64,000 bases of DNA. Source: Pseudomonadota bacterium (GTDB lineage: Bacteria > Desulfobacterota > Desulfobulbia > Desulfobulbales > Desulfocapsaceae). Positions 26,801 to 34,465 of the stretch are shown here, in pieces. The notes beneath the pieces are model-generated. The model was not told the origin of the DNA. It searched no databases and saw nothing but the letters and a program-made list of their open reading frames with translations. Both the position numbers and the translations under genes were made by a program. Position 1 is the stretch's first letter; the number at the start of each line of letters is the position of its first letter. The stretch is from positions 230,782 to 294,781 of the forward strand of contig JAEYNP010000039.1 of NCBI GenBank assembly GCA_023412495.1, read 5' to 3'.

Positions 26801-27301
26801 ATGTTCACCCTTGCCGATATCCGCAACATCGCCATCCAGATCGAGAAAAACGGCGAAGAGAGCTATCGCAACGCCGCCCTGACGGCGGAAGATTCCGAAA
26901 TCGCCAATATCATGAACTGGATGGCCGACGAAGAGAGGAACCACGGGCAGTGGTTCGAGAATCTCCGGTCGGACCAGCCTCTTTCCGCCGAACAGCAAGA
27001 GCTGGAAGCCATGGGCAAAACGCTCCTGCAGGAGATGGTAAGGGGCAACACCTTTCTTTTAGCCCAGAGCGAGTTGGAAAGCGCCGCAGATCTCATGGAA
27101 GTGGTCACCCGGTCGAAGACCTTCGAACAGGACACCATTCTCTTCTACGAGTTTCTCATGGGCCTGATCGACGATCGAGCCATCTCGGCCCAACTGCAGG
27201 GGATCATCCAGGAAGAACGGAACCATCTGCACAGGCTCAGCCGGCTGGAGGAACGATTTTCCGGCGGGATCGCCGCAAGGGGAGAGGCGATCAGGAAATA
27301 A
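26801..27301 (+). CDS. Rubrerythrin-like ferritin-fold di-iron protein
   Basis: Four-helix-bundle protein of 166 aa with the carboxylate-bridged di-iron ligands EKNGEESY, DEERNHGQW (ExxH), EQDTILFYEFL and EERNHLHRL (ExxH). This is the erythrin-like domain of rubrerythrins, but the C-terminal rubredoxin CxxC domain is absent. Such proteins reduce peroxide or store iron in anaerobes. The ATG at 26801 has GGAGA upstream. It lies 82 bp after the nitroreductase gene; both could serve oxidative-stress defence. A copy of the dispersed element starts 53 bp after its stop codon. Confidence 0.88.
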   Translation: MFTLADIRNIAIQIEKNGEESYRNAALTAEDSEIANIMNWMADEERNHGQWFENLRSDQPLSAEQQELEAMGKTLLQEMVRGNTFLLAQSELESAADLMEVVTRSKTFEQDTILFYEFLMGLIDDRAISAQLQGIIQEERNHLHRLSRLEERFSGGIAARGEAIRK

Positions 27302-27353
27302 GATCGCGTTTTTTTCAAAGCGAATCTCGCCAAATCGACCCGGCAACATTAGG

Positions 27354-27461
27354 TTAGTACCTTAGAAATTCGTTTCTTGTTTTTTTGAAACGAATTTCGT
27401 GAAGGTACTTATACCCCTCAAGGGGGTACTGAAAAGAGTCCCCTCTGCTGTTGGAGGGGAT
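27354..27461 (+). repeat. Dispersed three-hairpin element, copy C
   Basis: Full copy in plus orientation between the ferritin-like gene and acnA. The base GTACCTT (27357-27363) pairs with 27402-27408 and GAAATTCGTTTC pairs with GAAACGAATTTC (27387-27398). Relative to copies A and B, both arms of the stem are changed together (CGTTTC/GAAACG in place of CATTCTT/AAGAATG), preserving pairing. The two downstream short hairpins are also present. Confidence 0.85.
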
Positions 27462-27580
27462 CACGACCCTTGGGTTGCGGGCGTCAGCTCGCATTAGACT
27501 GCGGATAGCAATGAAAACATGTACAATTTGCCGACTGTGGCTCGCGGCGGAAAATAACCTCAGCAACTGGTGAGCACACC

Positions 27581-30331
27581 ATGACAAAGAAGGATTTCAT
27601 CAAACAACTTCAGGTGAATGCAACCACCTACAGTTATTACGATATAGGCGAACTGGCAAGACAGGGCATAGGCAATATCGGCCGGCTGCCATTTTCCATC
27701 CGGATCCTCGTCGAAAACCTCGCAAGAAAGCTCGACGGGCACATCGTGACCGAGAAGGATATCAGGACCATCGCCGGGTGGCAGACTTCCTACGATTCGC
27801 CGGTGGAGATCCCCTACCACCCGGCCCGGGTGCTCATGCAGGATTTCACCGGCGTGCCGGCGGTTGTCGACCTGGCCGCCATGCGGGATGCGGTGAAGGC
27901 GCTCGGCGGGGACCCCGCCAGGGTCAACCCCCGGGTGCCCGTCGAGCTGGTGGCGGACCATTCGGTCCAGGTGGATTTCTCCGGCACTGGCAAGAGCCTC
28001 ACCGGCAATGTGGCCAAGGAGTACGAGCGCAACAGCGAGCGTTACGCCCTGCTCAAGTGGGCCCAGAAGAGTTTCGACAATTTCAAGGTGGTGCCGCCCA
28101 ACTCGGGGATCTGCCACCAGGTCAACCTCGAGCACCTCGGCCGGGTGACCATCACCGAGACCGTGGGCGATGCGACTTTCGCCTATCCCGACACCGTGGT
28201 CGGCCTCGACTCACACACCCCGATGATCAACGGCATCGGGGTCATGGGCTGGGGAGTCGGCGGCATCGAGGCCGAGGCGGTGATGCTCGGCCAGCCCTAC
28301 TACATGTCCATCCCCGAAGTGATCGGCGTGCGCCTTACCGGCCGGCTGCGGGCCGGCATCACCGCCACCGACCTTGTCCTGACCCTCACCGAGCTCCTGC
28401 GCAAGAACAAGGTGGTGGAGAAATTCGTCGAGTACTTCGGGCCCGGCATGCAGCATCTCTCGATTCCGGATCGGGCGACCATCGCCAACATGACTCCGGA
28501 ATATGGGGCGACCCTCGGCTTCTTCCCCATCGACGAGAAGACCATCGCCTATCTGCGACTCACCGGCCGCAAGCACCACGCCGCGGTGACCGAGGTCTAC
28601 GCCAAGGCGAACGGATTCTTCTACACCGGCGAGGACGACCGCGAGTACACCAAGGTCATCGATTTCGACCTGGCGACGGTGGAGCCGTCTCTCGCGGGAC
28701 CGGCCCGGCCCCAGGACCGCGTGCCGCTCTCGGATATGCGCCGAACCTTTCGGAACATCCTTGGCTGCAACTACGAGCGCGATGCCAAGCAGCAGGCGGT
28801 TTCGACCTTCATGGACGAATCAGGCTGCGAGACCAGCCGCGAGCCCGCCTGCCAGGTCAAACCCAAAGAGGATATCGAGATCATCGTCAACGGTCGGCCG
28901 GTAAAGATCGGCGACGGCAGCGTGGTGATCGCCGCGATCACCTCCTGCACCAATACCTCAAACCCCCATGTCCTGATCGGGGCGGGCCTCATGGCGAAAG
29001 AGGCGGTCAAACGAGGCCTGAAGGTTCCTGGGCTCGTCAAGACCTCGTTCGCCCCGGGCTCGAAGGTCGTGGTCAGGTACCTGGAGGAAAGCGGCCTCCT
29101 GCCCTACCTGGAGGCCCTCGGTTTCCACATCGCCGCCTTCGGATGCACCACCTGCATCGGCAACAGCGGACCGCTCCATCCCGAGATCGAGAAGGCCGTC
29201 AAGGAACATAACCTGAATGTCGCGGCGGTGCTCTCCGGCAACCGCAACTTCGAGGCGCGTATCCACCAGCTGATCAAGTCCAACTTCCTCGCCTCACCCA
29301 TGCTGGTGCTGGCCTTCGCCATCGCCGGGCGGGTGGATGTGGATCTCACCACGCAGCCCCTGGCCTGCGACCCGAACAACGAGCCGGTCTACCTCAAGGA
29401 TATCTGGCCGAGCAACGAGGAGATCGACGCCATCGCCCAGCGCCACGTGACGAGCGAGGCCTTCAACCTGGAGTATTCCCGGATCTTCACCGGCGACGCC
29501 TTCTGGCAGGGCCTGCCGGTGGCCGAAGGCACGACCTTTGCCTGGGATGAAAAATCCACCTACATCAAGAATCCACCCTACTTCGACGACTTCACCAGCT
29601 TGCCGGCGGAGCCCCAGGATGTCGGCGCCGCCCGGGCCTTTCTCGTGCTCGGCGACAGTGTGACCACTGACCATATTTCGCCTGCCGGGGCGATCAACAA
29701 AGACTATCCGGCCGGGCGGTACCTGATGGCACAGGACGTCTCCCCCGAACACTTCAACTCCTACGGGTCGCGGCGGGGCAACCACGAGGTCATGATGCGC
29801 GGCACCTTCGGCAATATCCGGATCAAAAACAGGATGGTCGCCCCAAAAGAAGGGGCCTACACCATCAAGTATCCTGAAGAAAAGGAGATGTTCAACTACG
29901 AGGCGGCCCTGGCCTATCTGCGGGAAGGGACGCCGCTCATCGTTCTCGCGGGCAAGGAGTACGGCACCGGCTCCTCCCGGGACTGGGCGGCCAAGGGCAC
30001 CAACCTCCTGGGCGTAAAAGCGGTCATCGCCGAATCCTTCGAGCGGATCCACCGCAACAATCTGGTCGGCATGGGAGTGCTGCCGCTCGTCTTCAAGGAG
30101 GGAGAAAACTCCGAGACGCTCGGCCTCGACGGCTCGGAGGTCTTCACCATCGCCGGCCTCGCCGATATCGCCCCGCGCAGTGAGATCCAGGTGATCGCCC
30201 GGAAACCCGACGGCCGGGTGGTGCGCTTTTCGGCCGTCGCCCGCCTCGACACCGAGGTGGATGTGACCTACTTCCGTCACGGCGGCATCCTGCCCTACGT
30301 GCTGCGGCAGATGATGAAAAACGAGGACTGA
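27581..30331 (+). CDS. acnA: Aconitate hydratase A
   Basis: Interconverts citrate and isocitrate in the TCA cycle. The 916 aa match the AcnA/IRP type: YYDIGELARQGIGNIGRLPFSIRILVEN at the start, iron-sulfur cysteines in SCTNTSNP and in GCTTCIGNSGPL, and the C-terminal swivel domain with GTGSSRDWAAKG. The ATG at 27581 follows GGTGAG. It is monocistronic. The stop codon TGA falls inside a tandem array of GAGGACT heptamers, so the last codons Glu-Asp-stop belong to the first repeat unit. Citrate synthase lies 20 kb away in the same window. Confidence 0.96.
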   Translation: MTKKDFIKQLQVNATTYSYYDIGELARQGIGNIGRLPFSIRILVENLARKLDGHIVTEKDIRTIAGWQTSYDSPVEIPYHPARVLMQDFTGVPAVVDLAAMRDAVKALGGDPARVNPRVPVELVADHSVQVDFSGTGKSLTGNVAKEYERNSERYALLKWAQKSFDNFKVVPPNSGICHQVNLEHLGRVTITETVGDATFAYPDTVVGLDSHTPMINGIGVMGWGVGGIEAEAVMLGQPYYMSIPEVIGVRLTGRLRAGITATDLVLTLTELLRKNKVVEKFVEYFGPGMQHLSIPDRATIANMTPEYGATLGFFPIDEKTIAYLRLTGRKHHAAVTEVYAKANGFFYTGEDDREYTKVIDFDLATVEPSLAGPARPQDRVPLSDMRRTFRNILGCNYERDAKQQAVSTFMDESGCETSREPACQVKPKEDIEIIVNGRPVKIGDGSVVIAAITSCTNTSNPHVLIGAGLMAKEAVKRGLKVPGLVKTSFAPGSKVVVRYLEESGLLPYLEALGFHIAAFGCTTCIGNSGPLHPEIEKAVKEHNLNVAAVLSGNRNFEARIHQLIKSNFLASPMLVLAFAIAGRVDVDLTTQPLACDPNNEPVYLKDIWPSNEEIDAIAQRHVTSEAFNLEYSRIFTGDAFWQGLPVAEGTTFAWDEKSTYIKNPPYFDDFTSLPAEPQDVGAARAFLVLGDSVTTDHISPAGAINKDYPAGRYLMAQDVSPEHFNSYGSRRGNHEVMMRGTFGNIRIKNRMVAPKEGAYTIKYPEEKEMFNYEAALAYLREGTPLIVLAGKEYGTGSSRDWAAKGTNLLGVKAVIAESFERIHRNNLVGMGVLPLVFKEGENSETLGLDGSEVFTIAGLADIAPRSEIQVIARKPDGRVVRFSAVARLDTEVDVTYFRHGGILPYVLRQMMKNED

Positions 30332-30445
30332 GGACTGAGGACTGAGGACTGAGGACTGAGGACTGAGGACTGAGGAAAATTAAAAGATCTATAAAAAAAC
30401 CAAAGGTTTTTTACTCAGTCCTCATAGCTCAGTCCTCAGTCCTTT
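30323..30445 (+). repeat. GAGGACT heptamer array with inverted partner
   Basis: Seven perfect 7-bp units of GAGGACT start at 30323, 30330, 30337, 30344, 30351, 30358 and 30365, plus a partial eighth. A complementary arm of AGTCCTC units (one degenerate) lies at about 30413-30442. The loop contains a small AAAAAACC/GGTTTTTT hairpin (30394-30412) ending in a T-run, which could terminate acnA transcripts. The acnA stop codon is inside the first units. Confidence 0.9.
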
Positions 30446-30460
30446 TCAAAGGAGTTACCC

Positions 30461-31318
30461 ATGACCGACCAGACACTCACAGAGCTGCTCGAAAGCGCCG
30501 GTCAGCTCAAGCTGCGGCCCGACGGCTCCGCCTACACCTCGCTCATCCTCGCCGATGAGCGGACGATCGCCGCACGGACCGGCAGGTCGCTCCGGGAAAT
30601 CGAGTGCGCCGCCCTGGAACTGGAAATCGTGCCGGAGCGTTACAGCCGCAACCGGAAATTTTACTCCTGCCGGGATCAGCTCCGGCTGCTGAACTCCCAT
30701 GTCGCGGTGATCGGCCTGGGGGGCCTTGGCGGCACGGTCGTCGAGATCCTCGCCCGCCTCGGCGTCGGCACCCTCACCCTGGTGGACGGCGACTCCTTCG
30801 ACGAGAGCAATCTCAACCGCCAGGTGCTGAGCAGCCCCGCCCGCTTGGGCCAACACAAAAGCATTGCCGCCAGGGAGCGGGTGGCGGAGATAAATCCCGC
30901 GGTAACGACCAGGGAATTCAACGAATTCTTCAAAAAGGACAACGGCCCGGCCATCCTGGCCGAAGTCGACCTGGCGGCCGATTGCCTCGACACCATCGGC
31001 GACCGTTTCGTGCTCGAGGATGCCTGCAGGACCGCGGGAATTCCCATGGTATCCGCCGCGGTCGGCGGCACCAGCGGGCAGGCTATCGCCATTTTCCCTG
31101 GGGACCAGGGCCTGCGCCGGATCTACGGCTCGGCGGAAAAGGCCCCGACCCGGGGTATCGAAGCAAGCCTCGGCACCCTGCCCTTCAGCGCTATCTATAT
31201 GGCCGCCGTGGAATGCGCGGAACTGGCAGCCATCCTCCTCGGCCGGCCGCCGGAACTGCGCAACCGACTGATGATCGCCGAGATCTGCGAACACACGGCG
31301 GAGGTGATTCCAATTTGA
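30461..31318 (+). CDS. HesA/MoeB/ThiF-family E1-like protein
   Basis: ATP-dependent activating enzyme of a ubiquitin-like sulfur carrier, 285 aa. An unusual N-terminal extension (about 1-78, ending ERYSRNRKFYS) precedes the Rossmann core with GLGGLG at 85-90, DGDSFDESNLNRQ and ACRTAGIPMVSAAVGG. The zinc-binding CxxC pairs of MoeB and ThiF are absent. The ATG at 30461 follows AAAGGAG. It stands between acnA and corA with structured DNA on both sides. The partner carrier protein is not encoded nearby, so molybdopterin, thiamine or another pathway cannot be chosen. Confidence 0.86.
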   Translation: MTDQTLTELLESAGQLKLRPDGSAYTSLILADERTIAARTGRSLREIECAALELEIVPERYSRNRKFYSCRDQLRLLNSHVAVIGLGGLGGTVVEILARLGVGTLTLVDGDSFDESNLNRQVLSSPARLGQHKSIAARERVAEINPAVTTREFNEFFKKDNGPAILAEVDLAADCLDTIGDRFVLEDACRTAGIPMVSAAVGGTSGQAIAIFPGDQGLRRIYGSAEKAPTRGIEASLGTLPFSAIYMAAVECAELAAILLGRPPELRNRLMIAEICEHTAEVIPI

Positions 31319-31361
31319 CTGATTTCTTTTCGCGATGCTTTTTCGCAAAAAGAAATCAGTC
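31317..31361. repeat. Long hairpin after the E1-like gene
   Basis: A perfect 14-bp stem (31317-31330 with 31348-31361) of GACTGATTTCTTTT and its complement begins inside the stop codon. The loop contains CGC...GCG-like bases. A related but shorter hairpin (TCTTGCGG / CCGCAAAGA) lies on the other side of corA at about 32454-32476. No T-run follows, so its role as a transcript end is uncertain. Confidence 0.65.
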
Positions 31362-31498
31362 CCCAACTGAATGCGGTTCACGGGATTGAATATCCTTGCC
31401 ACTAGGCCCTTTTCGGACTAGAGTCCTGCCAGCCGCAGCAGGGTTCTCCGCCGAAAAGGACGAAACCATCCCCCGGAAACATCAGGCAAGGTGACAAT

Positions 31499-32443
31499 AT
31501 GCTGAAGGTGTTTTCCCTTGAGTACGACCAATTGGCGCTCAAGACGACCCCGACCACCGATGACCTCGAAAAAGCGGTCTGGATAGACCTGATTACCCCC
31601 AATCCTGCCGAGATCCGGACGGTCGAGGGGCTGACCGGCCTTACGCTGCCCAATATCCACGAAACCGAAGAAATCGAAGCGAGCTCGCATTATGAGGTCT
31701 ACCCCCACGGCCTGCAGATTAACTGCTCATTCCTTCATCAGGTAAACGGGTATTTTTCCATCACCAATGTGGCCTTTCTCTTTAACAGTCAGTGCCTGAT
31801 CAGCGTCTGCGCCCGCGAGGTGTCCCTGCTCCTCCATTTCCAGGAAAGGGCTCAGTCACATCCCGGCATAATCGTCGATCCACTTTCGACCATCATCTCG
31901 CTCATCGAGGCCAAAATCGAAAGACTCGCCGATCTTTCCGAGGAAGCCCATCTGGCCATAGATAAAATCAGCCGCCAGATTTTCAACCGCGAAAGCGTCA
32001 TCCTGGAAGAAGTTATCGACAATCTCTCCCGGCAGGACGACCTCAACGGGAAAATCCGGCTGTGTCTCATGGACGGTCAACGCGATTTGAATTTCCTGCT
32101 CCGCCGGGGGCGTCTCGTCGATGGCAATACCAATACCGCCAACGACCTCCTCGAAGACATCAAGACGCTCCTGTCCCACAATACCTTCCTCTCGGAGAGA
32201 CTGGACTTCCTCTTGAACGCCGCCCTCGGCTTCATCAACATCGAGCAGAACAAGATCATCAAGATCTTCTCCATCGTGGCGGTGGTTTTCATGCCCCCGA
32301 CCGTTATCGCATCAATTTTCGGCATGAATTTTCACCACATGCCGGAACTTTCCTGGAGTTGGGGCTACCCCCTGTCCCTGCTATCGATGGTTATCGCGGG
32401 GCTCGCTCCCTACGTCTACTTCAAGCGCAAGGGCTGGTTGTAG
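31499..32443 (+). CDS. corA: CorA-family divalent cation transporter
   Basis: Pentameric inner-membrane Mg2+ (or Co2+/Ni2+) channel of 314 aa. A large N-terminal cytoplasmic domain with a long helix (about 130-250) precedes two transmembrane helices (about 255-276 and 290-308). The pore signature GMN is in SIFGMNFHHMPELSW, and the basic C-terminal tail YFKRKGWL is typical. The ATG at 31499 follows AAGGTGACA. It is a single gene flanked by two related hairpins. Ion specificity cannot be read beyond the conserved GMN. Confidence 0.93.
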   Translation: MLKVFSLEYDQLALKTTPTTDDLEKAVWIDLITPNPAEIRTVEGLTGLTLPNIHETEEIEASSHYEVYPHGLQINCSFLHQVNGYFSITNVAFLFNSQCLISVCAREVSLLLHFQERAQSHPGIIVDPLSTIISLIEAKIERLADLSEEAHLAIDKISRQIFNRESVILEEVIDNLSRQDDLNGKIRLCLMDGQRDLNFLLRRGRLVDGNTNTANDLLEDIKTLLSHNTFLSERLDFLLNAALGFINIEQNKIIKIFSIVAVVFMPPTVIASIFGMNFHHMPELSWSWGYPLSLLSMVIAGLAPYVYFKRKGWL

Positions 32444-32499
32444 GGACTATTTTTCTTGCGGCGCTTTCCCGCAAAGAGAGCGTTGCCCCGGCCACACGG

Positions 32500-33363
32500 T
32501 CATTTGTCGATGTCGATATTATGGAAGACATTGATATAGTCTTTCTTTGGTTTGACAGGCTTTTCGAAGATCACATCCCTGACTCCGTATTTCTCGATGA
32601 GCATGGCGGCCGTTTTCCGGCGCTGCTCGCTGTCGGTCTTGAGGGCACCGTCCAGGTTCAGGGCGCCGTTGAGGTTGCCGAGAGTCACCACCCCGTCCTC
32701 GACGGCAACGGTCACCCGGGGGGCGAAGTTGACCACGTGAGCGTGGATGTTGGCCAGCAGAGTCCGCTCCCGCAGCATCTCCACGGATTCGGGAGTGGTC
32801 GCGAATCTCCCCTTCCCGATCATGTCATGGAGAATGTCGACGACATCCTCGACCTGGAGGACGTCGATATGCAGAACCATGTCGTAGAGGCTCGCGTCCC
32901 AGGTATCCTTGCCGTAGAGTGCAAGTCCCCAGCGACGCCGCTCGTCATCGTCCTTCTTCAGCAGGTAACGGGCCTCTTCTTCGGAGCAATTCTCCCGTTT
33001 CATCTCTTCCCTCACCCGGTCTTCCATGTTCGCGAGGATCCTCACCTTCAGAACATGGGCGATGTCCTGAAGAAAGAAGTGTCCGGCAAGGCCATGGTAG
33101 ACGATGTCGTCCTTGGCCATATGGGCAAGGAAGGCTGAACGGAAATAGCTGATATATCTTTCTTTTCCATACTGAAACCGCTCCAGGATGGACGGGGCGT
33201 CATGGAGGGCCTTGATCAGCCTGATTTCGGGAATAGCAAATTCTTGGCAGGTTTCAAGAAGAATGTCTCGGGAGACGCATTCATATCCGAGTCTCTTCGC
33301 CAGTGCTTCGGCAACCTCTTTGCCCCGGCTGTAAGACCCTCTTGAGATTGTGATAATGGCCAC
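32500..33363 (-). CDS. Cytidylate-kinase-like protein with C-terminal BON-like domain
   Basis: Protein of 287 aa. The P-loop variant ISRGSYSRGKEVAEALAKRL and the YECVSRDILLET segment define the cytidylate-kinase-like family (often annotated AAA/Cmk-like), together with HGLAGHFFLQDI and RVREEMKREN lid-like stretches. The C-terminal ~75 residues (LLANIHAHVV, VAVEDGVVTLGNLNG, KYGVRDV) resemble a BON domain. Start: GTG 33363 fits the usual MAIITISRG N-terminus with a GGGGG ribosome site; no ATG suits. Its substrate is unlikely to be simply CMP, since the family lacks the canonical short P-loop. It stands alone, convergent with corA. Confidence 0.8.
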   Translation of the reverse strand: MAIITISRGSYSRGKEVAEALAKRLGYECVSRDILLETCQEFAIPEIRLIKALHDAPSILERFQYGKERYISYFRSAFLAHMAKDDIVYHGLAGHFFLQDIAHVLKVRILANMEDRVREEMKRENCSEEEARYLLKKDDDERRRWGLALYGKDTWDASLYDMVLHIDVLQVEDVVDILHDMIGKGRFATTPESVEMLRERTLLANIHAHVVNFAPRVTVAVEDGVVTLGNLNGALNLDGALKTDSEQRRKTAAMLIEKYGVRDVIFEKPVKPKKDYINVFHNIDIDK

Positions 33364-33528
33364 GATGATTCCCCCTTTGCTGGAATGAATAAAAAAATTG
33401 GAAGACTCCGTCGCAACGGCCGGATCCTCTGCAAGCACCCCCCCAGGTCACCGCGGGTCACGGGGGATGCAGCTATTTCAATGATATGCACCTATCCTGA
33501 AATTGCAAACTCAGAGGAGCAGCGACTC

Positions 33529-34272
33529 CTATTTGAAATAGTTGAGGAGGGCGTGGAGCGTCGTCAGGGGATGAGGCGGACAGCCCGGGATGTAGAGATC
33601 CACCGGAATGATGCTGTTCAAATCGCCGACGATCTCGTCGCTGCCGTAGAATGGTCCGCCGCTGATGGCGCAGGCGCCGCTGGCGATAACCACCTTGGGG
33701 GTCGGCACCGCCTCGTAGGTGGCGATGAGGGCGGCTTTCATGTTTCGGGAGATCGGTCCGGTCACATGGATGCCGTCGGCATGGCGGGGCGAGGCGACGA
33801 AGTCGATGCCGAAGCGGGACAGGTCGAAGAACGGGGTGTTGAGCACGTTGGTGTCGGCCTCGCAGGCGTTGCAGCCTGCGGCCGAGACCTGGCGCAGCTG
33901 GAGCGACCGGCCGAAGAGCTTCTTGAAGTGCTTTTTGGCGTGGTCGGCGAGCGCCGGCATGCTGCCGTCGCAGACGAGCGCCTCGCGGCTCGCCGCACCG
34001 ATGCCGAAGTCCTGGCTGAAGGTGACGAAGGCCCCATCCCCGACATGCTCGCAGCGCCCGCAGAAGGTGCACCGGCCGAGGTCGATCTTCTTCTCCTCGG
34101 CAAGGATGGCATCCTGGGGGCAGACCGCCAGACACTGTTCGACAAGGGCCGGATGGCAGTCCCTGTTCAGCCGGGGCAGGCCGCGATAGCGCTTGTAAAG
34201 TTCAATAGGTTTCTTTGGATAGGCGGTGGTCTTGCAGCCTTGCTCCGCCCGATTTCTTATAATTTTCAACAT
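33529..34272 (-). CDS. Small [FeS] subunit of a group-4-hydrogenase-like (Ehr) complex, HyfI/NuoB-like with ferredoxin domain
   Basis: Peripheral electron-transfer subunit of 247 aa. The C-terminal NuoB/HyfI domain has the four ligands of the N2-type proximal cluster (Cys134, Cys137, Cys201, Cys231 in AAGCNACEAD, SGACAISGG, PGCPPHP). A ferredoxin-like N-terminus has Cys39, 47, 51 and Cys68, 71, 74; only one full [4Fe-4S] site is certain because the second set is incomplete. This looks like a fusion of NuoI/HyfH-type and NuoB-type parts. It is the last gene of the leftward operon and lies 193 bp after the large-subunit gene, a gap filled by a TGGAC repeat hairpin. Confidence 0.88.
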   Translation of the reverse strand: MLKIIRNRAEQGCKTTAYPKKPIELYKRYRGLPRLNRDCHPALVEQCLAVCPQDAILAEEKKIDLGRCTFCGRCEHVGDGAFVTFSQDFGIGAASREALVCDGSMPALADHAKKHFKKLFGRSLQLRQVSAAGCNACEADTNVLNTPFFDLSRFGIDFVASPRHADGIHVTGPISRNMKAALIATYEAVPTPKVVIASGACAISGGPFYGSDEIVGDLNSIIPVDLYIPGCPPHPLTTLHALLNYFK

Positions 34273-34340
34273 ATTTTATACCTTCGTTACCGCATATAGT
34301 GAAATTGCGCGCCATCACCGTTTTTCGCATGAGGATCGAG

Positions 34341-34445
34341 TGGACGCTGTGGACATTGTGGACCTGGTGGACATGTCGGCCCGGCTTCCCGGCGCTCACC
34401 CAGTCCACTTGGTTCACGAAATCCATTCTGTCCACTCAATCCACC
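34341..34445. repeat. 9-bp TGGAC-unit repeat hairpin inside the Ehr-like operon
   Basis: Four units with exact 9-bp period begin TGGAC at 34341, 34350, 34359 and 34368. A complementary arm of GTCCA/ATCCA units with the same 9-bp period fills about 34403-34445. The two arms can fold into a long imperfect hairpin between the large and small subunit genes. A shorter run of TGGAC words recurs at about 61499-61523. Confidence 0.8.
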
Positions 34446-34465
34446 CCGCATAATCCGACAGCCTC

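Noticed and set aside
30323..30445. CRISPR-like array after acnA
   Set aside because: Units are 7 bp with no spacers and there are no cas genes in the window; it is a simple tandem repeat.
34202..34435. Small open frame between the Ehr L and S subunit genes reading VDxVHxVH-like residues
   Set aside because: It is merely the translation of the 9-bp TGGAC repeat array.
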